Below are positions 1 to 6,315 of a stretch of 7,918 nucleotides of DNA, one piece after another. Source of the stretch: Thermoplasmata archaeon (GTDB lineage Archaea; Thermoplasmatota; Thermoplasmata; Thermoplasmatales; Thermoplasmataceae); NCBI GenBank assembly GCA_021845325.1, contig JAKBRR010000065.1:1-7918 (forward strand), written 5' to 3'. Positions within the stretch are counted from its first letter, which is position 1, and every line of letters begins with the position of its first letter. A program made the translations under genes and the position numbers. The notes below the pieces were generated by a model that was not told the origin of the DNA, made no database searches, and was given only the letters and a program-made list of their open reading frames with translations.

Positions 1-843
1 ATATATAGAAAGAATAACCCCTGCCAGAAATATGAATCCTATGAACGAATTTGAGTTGAGAAATGACACCCTTATTGATTTTGGGTCGTCCGGCTTTAAA
101 ATAACATGCTGATAAATGATGAGTATGATAATTACCGTAGCAGCTGCCAGGTAAATATAGGACTTTATGAAAAATGCTATGGACAGAAATAGAGCTCCTG
201 TGACAGCATGAACTGATTCAGAATAGTGAATTCCTTTCTTTATCCCGCTTTTGCTCATAACAGTTTTTAATCCATTTTGCCTGTCATATTCAATATCTGG
301 TATTGTGTATATCATATCAAATCCTGCAATCCATAGACCTGTTGCCAGTATAAGGATATAAATTTCAGGAATCGCAGGGAAAGATGGGCTCACAGCCAGG
401 TAACCTGCCATAACACCCACTCCTATAACCAGACCCATGAAGAAATGACGAAGCATTGTGATTTTCTTGAGAAGTGGATCTATTATGAACAGAGCAAGAA
501 CAATGGGGGATAATTCAAAAACAAGTCTGTTAAGCAAAAAAGCACATGTTTCAAAAAGAAATGCGGATATAACTGTGAACCCGATGGCCTTATTAACCGT
601 GAATGAACCTTTTACGAGAGCCCAGTCTTTCTTCCTTGGATTTATTATATCGTACTTTCTTCCCAGAATCCTGTTTATTGACATACCGGTTGCTCTCGCA
701 AAACTGCCTGCCAATATAACCAGAATGAGAACAAGTGTTCCGGGATAACCGTTGGCTGCTATAAAGCTGCCTGAAACTATGAATGGAACGTCGAATACTG
801 TATGTTCCAGCTTTATATAGTCAGCAATTTCCTTAAATTTCAT
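1..843 (-). CDS. UbiA-family polyprenyltransferase (3' end cut by window edge)
   Basis: Membrane prenyltransferase that attaches a polyprenyl chain to an aromatic acid in quinone synthesis. Translating the minus strand from ATG at 843 gives 281 codons open to the window edge, close to full length for the family (about 290). Hydrophobic segments alternate with short loops through the whole length. The first Asp-rich region reads NRILGRKYDIINPR (residues 57-70), and the KK-T loop reads DPLLKKIT (122-129). The second Asp-rich region, DMIYTIPDIEYDRQNGLKT (176-194), keeps D176, Y179, D183 and D187. The first motif is odd: residue 61, normally Asp in NRxxDxxxD, is Gly, leaving only D65. The start overlaps the UbiD stop by ATGA, so the two are translationally coupled and probably act in sequence on one intermediate. 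The family call is firm. The exact substrate is inference; a menaquinone precursor, as for MqnP, is likely. Confidence 0.88.
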   Translation of the reverse strand, partial: MKFKEIADYIKLEHTVFDVPFIVSGSFIAANGYPGTLVLILVILAGSFARATGMSINRILGRKYDIINPRKKDWALVKGSFTVNKAIGFTVISAFLFETCAFLLNRLVFELSPIVLALFIIDPLLKKITMLRHFFMGLVIGVGVMAGYLAVSPSFPAIPEIYILILATGLWIAGFDMIYTIPDIEYDRQNGLKTVMSKSGIKKGIHYSESVHAVTGALFLSIAFFIKSYIYLAAATVIIILIIYQHVILKPDDPKSIRVSFLNSNSFIGFIFLAGVILSIY

Positions 844-2279
844 TTAATATACCTGCCCAGTATAGCTTCGACCTTTTTAACCACATCCTGATCCATTTCC
901 ATTACGTCAGGCCATCTCCTGTTGAACCCTTCCTCTTTCCACTTCCTGGTTGCGTCTATACCTATCTTTGAGCCAAAGTTAAACATCTCTGAAGCGTGAT
1001 CAAGGGCGTCTGTCTGTGTTCTTGGAACAATCGTAATGTCCCTTGCCGGATCTACTCTGGTTGTCATTGCCCAGATGACCTGTTTTCTATCGTGTATATT
1101 AATATCATCATCAACCACAAGAACAAACTTTGAGAACATAAGTTGTCCTGTTCCCCATATTGAAAACATAACCTTTCGTGCATGTCCCGGATATCTCTTC
1201 TTAATTGAAACTACAACCATGTTGTGGAAAACTGCTTCCTCCATGGTGTTAAGATCCACAATTTCAGGTATTTGTAGTTGAATGAGGGGCAGAAACATCC
1301 TTTCTATGGCTTTTCCCATTGCAACATCCTCATGCCAGAGCTTACCAACTATGGTTGTTGGATAAACCGGATTTTTCTTCTCTATTATCTTCTTTATATG
1401 AAACACAGGAAACTCTTCCTCGAGAGAATAATAGCCTGTGTGATCACCAAATGGACCCTCAATTCTTGTTTCCGACGGATCAACATAGCCTTCCAGAACT
1501 ATTTCTGAATTCATCGGGTATTCAAGGTCTACCGAATTTCCCTTTACAAGATCAATCCTTTTTCCAGATATAAGTCCTGAAAAGGAGAATTCGTCGAATG
1601 GATCCGGAAGAGGAGCAACCGCAGAAAAAATTGTCAGTGGATCTGAACCGATTGTAACGGCAACATCCATAACTTCCTTTTTTTCTCTTGAATCCTGCAT
1701 GTTTTGTGATCCCCCTTTGTGAATCTGCCAGTGCATTCCCAAAGTTTCATTATCATACTTTTGAAGACGATACATTCCCGCATTTCTTTGCCCCGTAACT
1801 GGATTCTTTGTAATAACAATTGGAAGCGTAATGAAGGGCCCTCCGTCCTTTGGCCATGTTGTGCATATTGGATATCTGTCCAGATCAACTTTATCAAGTA
1901 CCTTTGTTGACGAGGGAAGGGATGTGTGTATCTTTGGCCTCAGACCCGAAAGTTCTCTGAGCATTTCCAAACCTCTGGATATCATAGATTCTGATTCTCC
2001 AGGGGGTCTGATCAAATTGCGAAGCTTCATTCCTATGTCATAAGGCTTTTGCCCAAGGATCCATTCCATTTTCCTCTGACCGGAAAACAAATTCCCAATT
2101 ACCGGTATTTGAGAATTTTTAACATTTTGAAAAAGGATAGACTTATTTCTACCTGAATATTCCTCTCTGTCCATAATATATGTAAGTTCCAGGTAGGGAT
2201 CAACTACTTCTTCAACTGATATTAAATCGTTATTCTTCTTAAGAAATGATATGTAATCCTGAAGATCATCAAACGTCAT
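840..2279 (-). CDS. UbiD-family prenylated-FMN decarboxylase
   Basis: Soluble decarboxylase of the UbiD/MqnL type, which removes the ring carboxylate of a prenylated aromatic acid using prenyl-FMN and a divalent metal. The 479 residues match the usual size (450-500). The hallmark catalytic block is EGPFGDHTGYY (274-284), holding the Glu and acidic pair E274/D279 of the active site. The cofactor region includes N166, R171 (MYRLQ) and HWQIH (183-187). The C-terminal half carries the conserved DPARD segment (410-414). The ATG at 2279 has no Shine-Dalgarno site upstream and could be leaderless; an A/T-rich stretch near 2301-2312 lies at TATA distance but is weak. It is the first gene of a two-gene operon with the UbiA homologue. 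The flavin prenyltransferase (UbiX-type) that makes its cofactor is not in the window. Family is certain; assignment to menaquinone synthesis is inferred from the pairing. Confidence 0.93.
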   Translation of the reverse strand: MTFDDLQDYISFLKKNNDLISVEEVVDPYLELTYIMDREEYSGRNKSILFQNVKNSQIPVIGNLFSGQRKMEWILGQKPYDIGMKLRNLIRPPGESESMISRGLEMLRELSGLRPKIHTSLPSSTKVLDKVDLDRYPICTTWPKDGGPFITLPIVITKNPVTGQRNAGMYRLQKYDNETLGMHWQIHKGGSQNMQDSREKKEVMDVAVTIGSDPLTIFSAVAPLPDPFDEFSFSGLISGKRIDLVKGNSVDLEYPMNSEIVLEGYVDPSETRIEGPFGDHTGYYSLEEEFPVFHIKKIIEKKNPVYPTTIVGKLWHEDVAMGKAIERMFLPLIQLQIPEIVDLNTMEEAVFHNMVVVSIKKRYPGHARKVMFSIWGTGQLMFSKFVLVVDDDINIHDRKQVIWAMTTRVDPARDITIVPRTQTDALDHASEMFNFGSKIGIDATRKWKEEGFNRRWPDVMEMDQDVVKKVEAILGRYIK

Positions 2280-2504
2280 TGTTAGTATATTGCATATTAG
2301 AATATCATAATTTGTTCAAACTCTTTTCATTATGACACTTTTAAATGACTTTGAGAAACCATTTTTAATTTTATGGAATAAGGGTTCAAACTTAAATGCA
2401 TATAACCAGCCCTCATCTTCTCCTTAGATCTAACTTTCTAATTTTAATTGAGTTTGAGTTTTTTCGCTAAATCAACAACTCAGTTTCCAGTAAATCGTAA
2501 AGAC

Positions 2505-2514
2505 TATTAATTAA
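2505..2514 (+). promoter_or_regulatory. TATA-like box of the trmB-family gene
   Basis: The sequence TATTAATTAA is centred about 22 bases before the ATG at 2531, with a purine-rich GTAAAGAC just upstream where a BRE would sit. No ribosome-binding site lies between it and the ATG, so a leaderless or nearly leaderless transcript is likely. The assignment rests on spacing and composition only. Confidence 0.4.
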
Positions 2515-2530
2515 CAATGAATCATTAGCA

Positions 2531-3247
2531 ATGGAAGCTACATCCGACAGAATAGATAAAATAACTGAAATGCTCAAAATTCTGGGTTTATCTTCCTATG
2601 AAGCCCAGGGTTTTGCTGCACTGGTTTATCATAACGTTGCTAATGCAGATACCATTGCTGATACAGCGAAAATACCAAGAACGTCTGCTTATAAAGTAAT
2701 GGAATCACTGGTTCAAAAAGGCTTTGCCAGGGAAACCGAGGGGAGGCCAAAAATGTTTAAACTGGAGGATCTTGATATAATAGAAAAGAGATTTCAGGGT
2801 GAAATGAGGGAACTCTTTTCAAAGCTTCATGAGCTGCAGGACATTATGCCTTCAAAGGGTGATCCTCAGTTGATCTATACCATTTACGGCAAGAATGTAG
2901 TTCTTGAAAAACTTGCAGAATTGATCAATCTGGCTGAGCAGGAAATAATAATTTGTACTCCAAGAGTAAAAGACATAAGAACAGAATTAAAGAAGAATCT
3001 GGACAATGCCATGAAAAGAGGAGTAAATGTCATATTTGTTACTCCGCCTAATAAGAGAGTCCCACAGAATGCAAAAGTATTCCGAAAAGAAGGTCTTATT
3101 GCTACGGATATTGTTGTTGATAGATCAAAGGCACTTATTGCCGGAGCGGAGCTTGACGCTTGCGGATTCTCGGATAATCCTGGTCTTTCAATGCATGTAT
3201 ACCAGTTCATACAGATGATAATTGAGAGGAAGGATGAGATTTCATAA
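2531..3247 (+). CDS. TrmB-family transcriptional regulator
   Basis: Archaeal transcription regulator of the TrmB family, which in characterised members senses sugars or other small ligands and represses or activates promoters. The N-terminus holds a winged helix (about residues 10-78): LGLSSYEAQGFAALV is the typical opening helix, and IADTAKIPRTSAYKVMESL (42-60) is the helix-turn-helix, followed by the wing GFARETEGRPKMF. A charged helix (82-105) probably forms the coiled-coil dimer linker. Residues 120-232 fit the phospholipase-D-like TrmB regulatory domain, with strands IIICTPRV and NVIFVTPP. At 238 residues it lacks the long C-terminal sugar-binding extension of the founding TrmB, so the ligand cannot be guessed. 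The ATG at 2531 is chosen because the only nearer upstream ATG (2518) runs into a stop within four codons. It is divergent from the ubiD-ubiA operon and upstream of, but separately promoted from, the endonuclease IV gene. Its target is unknown. Confidence 0.85.
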   Translation: MEATSDRIDKITEMLKILGLSSYEAQGFAALVYHNVANADTIADTAKIPRTSAYKVMESLVQKGFARETEGRPKMFKLEDLDIIEKRFQGEMRELFSKLHELQDIMPSKGDPQLIYTIYGKNVVLEKLAELINLAEQEIIICTPRVKDIRTELKKNLDNAMKRGVNVIFVTPPNKRVPQNAKVFRKEGLIATDIVVDRSKALIAGAELDACGFSDNPGLSMHVYQFIQMIIERKDEIS

Positions 3248-3274
3248 TATATTAAAATTAAGAAAACAAATATC

Positions 3275-3301
3275 ATTGTAGTGATGGTTGAAAACTACAA
3301 T
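3275..3301. promoter_or_regulatory. 27-bp palindrome next to the endonuclease IV promoter
   Basis: A perfect 8-bp inverted repeat, ATTGTAGT (3275-3282) and ACTACAAT (3294-3301), is separated by 11 bases. It lies 28 bases after the trmB-family stop and directly abuts the TATA-like box of the next gene, so it would cover the BRE. It is not followed by an oligo-T run, so an operator is favoured over a terminator. The binding protein is unknown; the adjacent TrmB-type regulator is the obvious candidate. Confidence 0.45.
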
Positions 3302-3313
3302 ACATATTTTATG
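3302..3313 (+). promoter_or_regulatory. TATA-like box of the endonuclease IV gene
   Basis: ACATATTTTATG is centred about 32 bases before the ATG at 3340. This would place the transcript start at or a few bases before that codon. There is no Shine-Dalgarno-like sequence before 3340, in keeping with a leaderless or short-leader message. Confidence 0.4.
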
Positions 3314-3339
3314 TAAAAAGTAATTTTGTTTAATTTGAT

Positions 3340-4197
3340 ATGACACAAAAAATTACGGATATGATCAATTTGGGGGGGCATGTTTCAACAAACGGTGGAA
3401 TTGAACTTTCTCCGGAAAGAGCTGCAAAGTTCTCATTCAGTTCTTTCCAGATATTCTCGAAGAATCAAATGCAGTGGAATGCCAAACCTCTTGAAAAGAA
3501 GGCGATTGACCTCTTTAAGGAATCAAGAAAGGCAAAGAAAATATCAAGTGTCATGATTCACGCTTCTTATTTGCTCAACACTGCCACCAGTGATTCAGGA
3601 TTAAAGGAAAAGGTGAGGGCAGGCCTATCCCTTGAGATAGATAGGGCAGATTTATTAGGGGCAGATCTTTTAACATACCACCCGGGATCAAGGAAAGAAG
3701 CTTCATTAGAAAGAGGAATTCAGAATGTTGTTGAAATCCTCAATTCTGTAATCAGGGAAGACCAGAATGTTAAGGTTTTAATTGAAAATTCAGCAGGACA
3801 GGGAAACAGTGTTGGAAAAACCTTCCAGGAACTTGCATCAATCATAGATGGTGTTCTGTTGAAAGATAAGATAGGCGTTTGCCTTGACACATGTCATGTA
3901 TGGGCTGCAGGTTACGATATCGTTTCTCCTGAAGGATATAAAGAAACCATGGATGATTTAAAATCCAATCTTGGTTCAAAATATCTCCTTGGCTTTCATA
4001 TGAATGACTCAAAAAAAGGGAAGGGTTCAGGGGTAGACAGACATGAACAGATTGGAAAAGGAACTATTGGTCTGGATGGATTCAGGAATTTTATCTTCGA
4101 TGAAGAAATAAGGGGGAAGCCAATGATCCTTGAAACCCCAAAGGGTGAGGATGGATACATGGATGATATAAATGAACTCAATTCAATCTTAAGGTAA
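3340..4197 (+). CDS. nfo: Endonuclease IV (AP endonuclease, Nfo family)
   Basis: Base-excision-repair enzyme that cuts DNA 5' of abasic sites, using a three-zinc cluster in a TIM barrel. All nine family metal ligands can be placed: H74 (MIHASYL), H114 (YHPGS), E149 (IENSAG), D183 and H186 (CLDTCH), H220 (GFHMND), D233 and H235 (GVDRHE), and E265 (LETP). The N-terminal family motif GGHVS (12-16) and FQIFSKNQMQW (36-46) are also present. The 285 residues are normal for the family. The ATG at 3340 fits the TATA spacing. An in-frame ATG at 3361 would begin MINLGGHVS, closer to the usual family N-terminus, and cannot be excluded. The DUF1015 gene follows after nine bases and is probably cotranscribed. 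Nothing suggests truncation, so the protein should be active. Confidence 0.95.
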   Translation: MTQKITDMINLGGHVSTNGGIELSPERAAKFSFSSFQIFSKNQMQWNAKPLEKKAIDLFKESRKAKKISSVMIHASYLLNTATSDSGLKEKVRAGLSLEIDRADLLGADLLTYHPGSRKEASLERGIQNVVEILNSVIREDQNVKVLIENSAGQGNSVGKTFQELASIIDGVLLKDKIGVCLDTCHVWAAGYDIVSPEGYKETMDDLKSNLGSKYLLGFHMNDSKKGKGSGVDRHEQIGKGTIGLDGFRNFIFDEEIRGKPMILETPKGEDGYMDDINELNSILR

Positions 4198-4206
4198 TGA
4201 TATAAA

Positions 4207-5391
4207 TTGATAGTTAAACCGTTTAAGCCTTTCCTATATAATAAAAGTCTGGAAAATGTTGTATCGCCACCATTTGATACCATTCCGGAAGACCAGGAAA
4301 AAGCTCTGCTTAAGATACCTTACAATGTGTCCCACTTAAGCAGACTTACATGGAGCGATGAAAGCTCATACAATTTACTGAAGAGATGGATTTCCGATGG
4401 CGTTCTTGTAAGAACTGATGAACCGGTTATGATAGTTTTGTCCCAGTATTTTAAGCACAATTCAGAAACATTTCAGAGGCTGGGGGTTATCTGCCTTACA
4501 GACATTATATCTGAGGAAAATACAATAAAACCTCATGAAGATACCATCGAAGCTTATGTAATACAGAGACGTCAGCTGATGGAAGCACTTTGGAGTCAGC
4601 TTGAGCCTGTTTTCCTGATTTCATTTGAAAATCAGTTAGAAAAGACCCTTAACAGACTCATATCTGGAAAATTGCCTGATAAAATAATCGAAGAATCTAC
4701 TGGTGTAAAAAATTATATTTATATCATAAAAGAAGAACAGAGCCTCCTTAAAATTCAAGATATATTGAGAGGCAAAAATTCAGTTATCGCGGATGGACAT
4801 CACAGAATAAGAGCTTCCAAGGATCTGTTTGGGTCTGCAAATAGCCAGACAGAAAGAGACTTTTGGAGATATTCCTTAACATATATTACATCCGTCTATG
4901 AGAGGGCGATCAAAATAGGTGGAATCCATAGGATAGTAAAGGACAATAAACACACTACGGCTTCCATATTGCAAAACATTTCAGATGTTTTCCGGGTGGA
5001 AACAATGAATAATTACCACTCTGATGGAGAGATCGTGTTATACGATGGAAGATTCAACACGCTGATACCAATTAAAGAAAATATCAGAAAAGAATTCCTT
5101 GAAGGGAACCTTAAGGGGTTATCATCTCCATTCCTGGTTGATTACTTCGTTTTTAGAAGAACTCTTAACTTGAGTCAGGAGGCAAAGGACAGCCTCATCG
5201 AATATACCAACGACGTTGCTACTGCGATAAATTCAGTTGACAGAAAAAATGCATCATATGCAATTCTTATGCCCGGTTGGGATAAAGAAGAGTTCATGAA
5301 TGAAGTCCTTGCCGGAGAGATCATGCCGCCGAAGTCAACATATTTTTACCCTAAGATTCCTTCAGGTATTGCCATAGAATCTCTTTTGTGA
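4207..5391 (+). CDS. DUF1015 family protein (ParB/SerK-like fold suspected)
   Basis: Conserved protein of unknown function, 394 residues, normal for DUF1015. The TTG start at 4207 is well supported: it yields MIVKPFKPFLYN, the typical opening of the family; an ATG at 4198 hits a stop after two codons; and a weak GGT lies 11 bases upstream. Conserved blocks are VVSPPFDTIP (18-27), the HE pair in IKPHEDTI (107-114), and the family signature IADGHHRIRAS (194-204). The DGHHR box resembles the nucleotide-binding box of ParB/SerK/sulfiredoxin-type proteins, so a nucleotide-dependent phosphotransfer role is conceivable; that is inference, not established. It lies nine bases after the endonuclease IV gene and stops five bases before the tRNA gene, so one transcript could carry all three. 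No membrane segments or signal peptide are visible. Confidence 0.85.
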   Translation: MIVKPFKPFLYNKSLENVVSPPFDTIPEDQEKALLKIPYNVSHLSRLTWSDESSYNLLKRWISDGVLVRTDEPVMIVLSQYFKHNSETFQRLGVICLTDIISEENTIKPHEDTIEAYVIQRRQLMEALWSQLEPVFLISFENQLEKTLNRLISGKLPDKIIEESTGVKNYIYIIKEEQSLLKIQDILRGKNSVIADGHHRIRASKDLFGSANSQTERDFWRYSLTYITSVYERAIKIGGIHRIVKDNKHTTASILQNISDVFRVETMNNYHSDGEIVLYDGRFNTLIPIKENIRKEFLEGNLKGLSSPFLVDYFVFRRTLNLSQEAKDSLIEYTNDVATAINSVDRKNASYAILMPGWDKEEFMNEVLAGEIMPPKSTYFYPKIPSGIAIESLL

Positions 5392-5396
5392 GTCCT

Positions 5397-5469
5397 GCCA
5401 CTGTAGCTTAGCTGGTTGAGCAGCTGATTCGTAATCAGCAGGTCGGGGGTTCAAATCCCCCCGGTGGCT
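5397..5469 (+). tRNA. tRNA-Thr (anticodon CGU)
   Basis: A complete cloverleaf can be drawn by eye. The acceptor stem GCCACTG/CGGTGGC has one G-T pair. The D arm closes GCTT with GAGC, the anticodon stem is GCTGA/TCAGC around the loop TTCGTAA, and the T stem GGGGG/CCCCC surrounds TTCAAAT. The anticodon CGT at 5430-5432 reads ACG threonine codons, and the discriminator is T at 5469. CCA is not encoded and no intron is present. The gene starts five bases after the DUF1015 stop, so its promoter must lie inside that coding region (a TATTTTTA at 5341-5348 is possible) or it is processed from read-through. Its 3' portion is the left attachment site of the element that follows, and it remains intact because the element restored it. 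Confidence 0.96.
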
Positions 5470-5470
5470 T
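5427..5470 (+). repeat. Left attachment repeat (inside tRNA-Thr)
   Basis: This 44-bp copy runs from the last base of the 5' anticodon stem through the discriminator and one further T. It matches 6422-6465 at 43 of 44 positions. Being part of the functional tRNA it keeps perfect T-stem pairing, so it is the copy brought in by the element to restore the gene. Confidence 0.85.
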
Positions 5471-5950
5471 ATATTACAAAAGATTGATCTCTTAACATAG
5501 TGCAAAGCGTTTATTTCCATAATCAACTGATTTTCACTTTCCTGTAAGTATAAATTGAATCAATGTGGTTTCTTCTCTGTTTTGAAGCGTTTTCCATATG
5601 TTTGTTATTGTGATTATTCGTCTACTTAATTATACATAATATTCAGTGTAATATTCATGACAACTTTTCACATTACGAATCTGAATTTTTCACAATAAAA
5701 TTCACAATCATCTGATTTGTACTGACGTTAATTTAATTGATTGAAAATTGCTCTCCTAATTGGAGTAGTCTTATGACTTAGTAGAATTTTCGTACCGAGA
5801 TAAATGTTGTTAAACCATCAGAAATGAAATATTTGTACACCTAAATTATTTCCATAATCAGTGATTTTAACCATTTATGACCAGTGATTGTACATTGGAG
5901 CATAGTTTAATTCAATGACTTAAAAAAAACAATCTAAAAGAAACATTTAT
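5471..5950. other. Non-coding, repeat-rich half of the element
   Basis: No coding sequence of credible length is seen on either strand in these 480 bases. The block carries recurring short motifs. AATCA-TGATT palindromes with one or two central bases occur at 5522-5533, 5706-5717 and 5857-5867, and a half-site (CAGTGATT) recurs at 5882-5889. TTTCCATA occurs three times (5514, 5591, 5849). A longer copy pair lies at 5511-5534 and 5846-5868. AAGCGTTT appears at 5505 and 5585, and TAATATTCA is repeated at 12-bp spacing (5637 and 5649). Such clustering suits recombinase arm sites, replication iterons, or relics of a larger element. Which one cannot be decided from sequence alone. Confidence 0.5.
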
Positions 5951-5954
5951 ATGT
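5944..5954 (+). promoter_or_regulatory. TATA-like box overlapping the small membrane gene's first ATG
   Basis: CATTTATATGT preceded by purine-rich AAAAGAAA is the best BRE/TATA match in the window. It overlaps the ATG at 5951. If it is used, transcription would start near 5975-5977, exactly at an in-frame GTG (5975). A poorer A-rich stretch, CTTAAAAAAAAC (5919-5930), is correctly spaced for the ATG. Confidence 0.45.
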
Positions 5955-6256
5955 ATCCATATCGTATATTAAAAGTGAAAAAAGGGACATTGATTTTAGG
6001 AATTATACTTCTTATAATAGGGGTCGCGCTATTGGGTTTTGGTGCAGTTGCTTACGGTCATTATTCATATAACAGTACACAAATAGCTAATGGTAATGCA
6101 TTAAACAATGCTACTAATAATGCATTAGTAAGCACTCAATTTGGAGATGCTGTTGGTGGTTTCATAGGTGGTGTAATATTTTTTGTAATTGGATTAGTGC
6201 TAATGATAATAGGATTTAAGGGCCAGAGCAAAAAGGAGAAAAAATCTGGACAATAA
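5951..6256 (+). CDS. Small two-helix membrane protein, cargo of the mini-element
   Basis: Unrecognised protein of 101 residues from the ATG. Two hydrophobic helices are clear, residues 14-36 (opening TLILGIILLIIGVALLG) and 67-89 (GGFIGGVIFFVIGLVLMIIG). They are joined by a polar, Asn-rich loop of about 30 residues with two N-glycosylation sequons (N41-S-T and N53-A-T). The tail KKEKK (94-98) and N-terminal lysines 8, 10 and 11 put both ends inside and the loop outside. No signal-peptidase site is obvious. The start is uncertain: a strong TATA-like box overlaps the ATG, and a leaderless GTG at 5975 would give a 93-residue form beginning at KKGTLILG. It is the only gene between the two tRNA-derived repeats and has its own terminator, so it is a self-contained cassette. 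The function is unknown; small hairpin membrane proteins occur in archaeal viruses, plasmids and immunity or toxin roles. Confidence 0.65.
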   Translation: MYPYRILKVKKGTLILGIILLIIGVALLGFGAVAYGHYSYNSTQIANGNALNNATNNALVSTQFGDAVGGFIGGVIFFVIGLVLMIIGFKGQSKKEKKSGQ

Positions 6257-6280
6257 TAGAACAAATCTAATTTACACTGC

Positions 6281-6315
6281 TGAGAATGTGTTTATTACAT
6301 TCTCATAATTTTTTT
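6281..6315 (+). terminator. Hairpin plus oligo-T terminator of the membrane gene
   Basis: A perfect 9-bp stem, TGAGAATGT (6281-6289) with ACATTCTCA (6297-6305), encloses a 7-base loop and is followed within three bases by seven T residues (6309-6315). It lies 24 bases after the membrane-protein stop. Oligo-T is the main archaeal termination signal. Confidence 0.75.

Noticed and set aside
458..748. Plus-strand open frame of 96 codons
   Set aside because: It is antisense to the clear UbiA-family gene, has no family features, and its hydrophobicity mirrors the membrane gene on the other strand.
1634..1897. Minus-strand open frame of 87 codons inside the UbiD gene
   Set aside because: It is an alternative frame of the same strand within the well-supported UbiD coding region and has no recognisable motif.
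2884..3276. Minus-strand open frame of 130 codons
   Set aside because: It lies antisense to the TrmB-family gene, whose winged helix and regulatory domain are clearly coding.
3996..4283. Minus-strand open frame of 95 codons
   Set aside because: It is antisense across the end of endonuclease IV and the start of DUF1015, both of which show conserved motifs there.
5563..5613. Tiny 16-residue hydrophobic peptide in the element's non-coding half
   Set aside because: It is too short and without a convincing start context to distinguish from chance in AT-rich DNA.
5505..5889. Possible CRISPR array
   Set aside because: The repeats are short, irregularly spaced and imperfect, with no regular spacer length and no cas genes.
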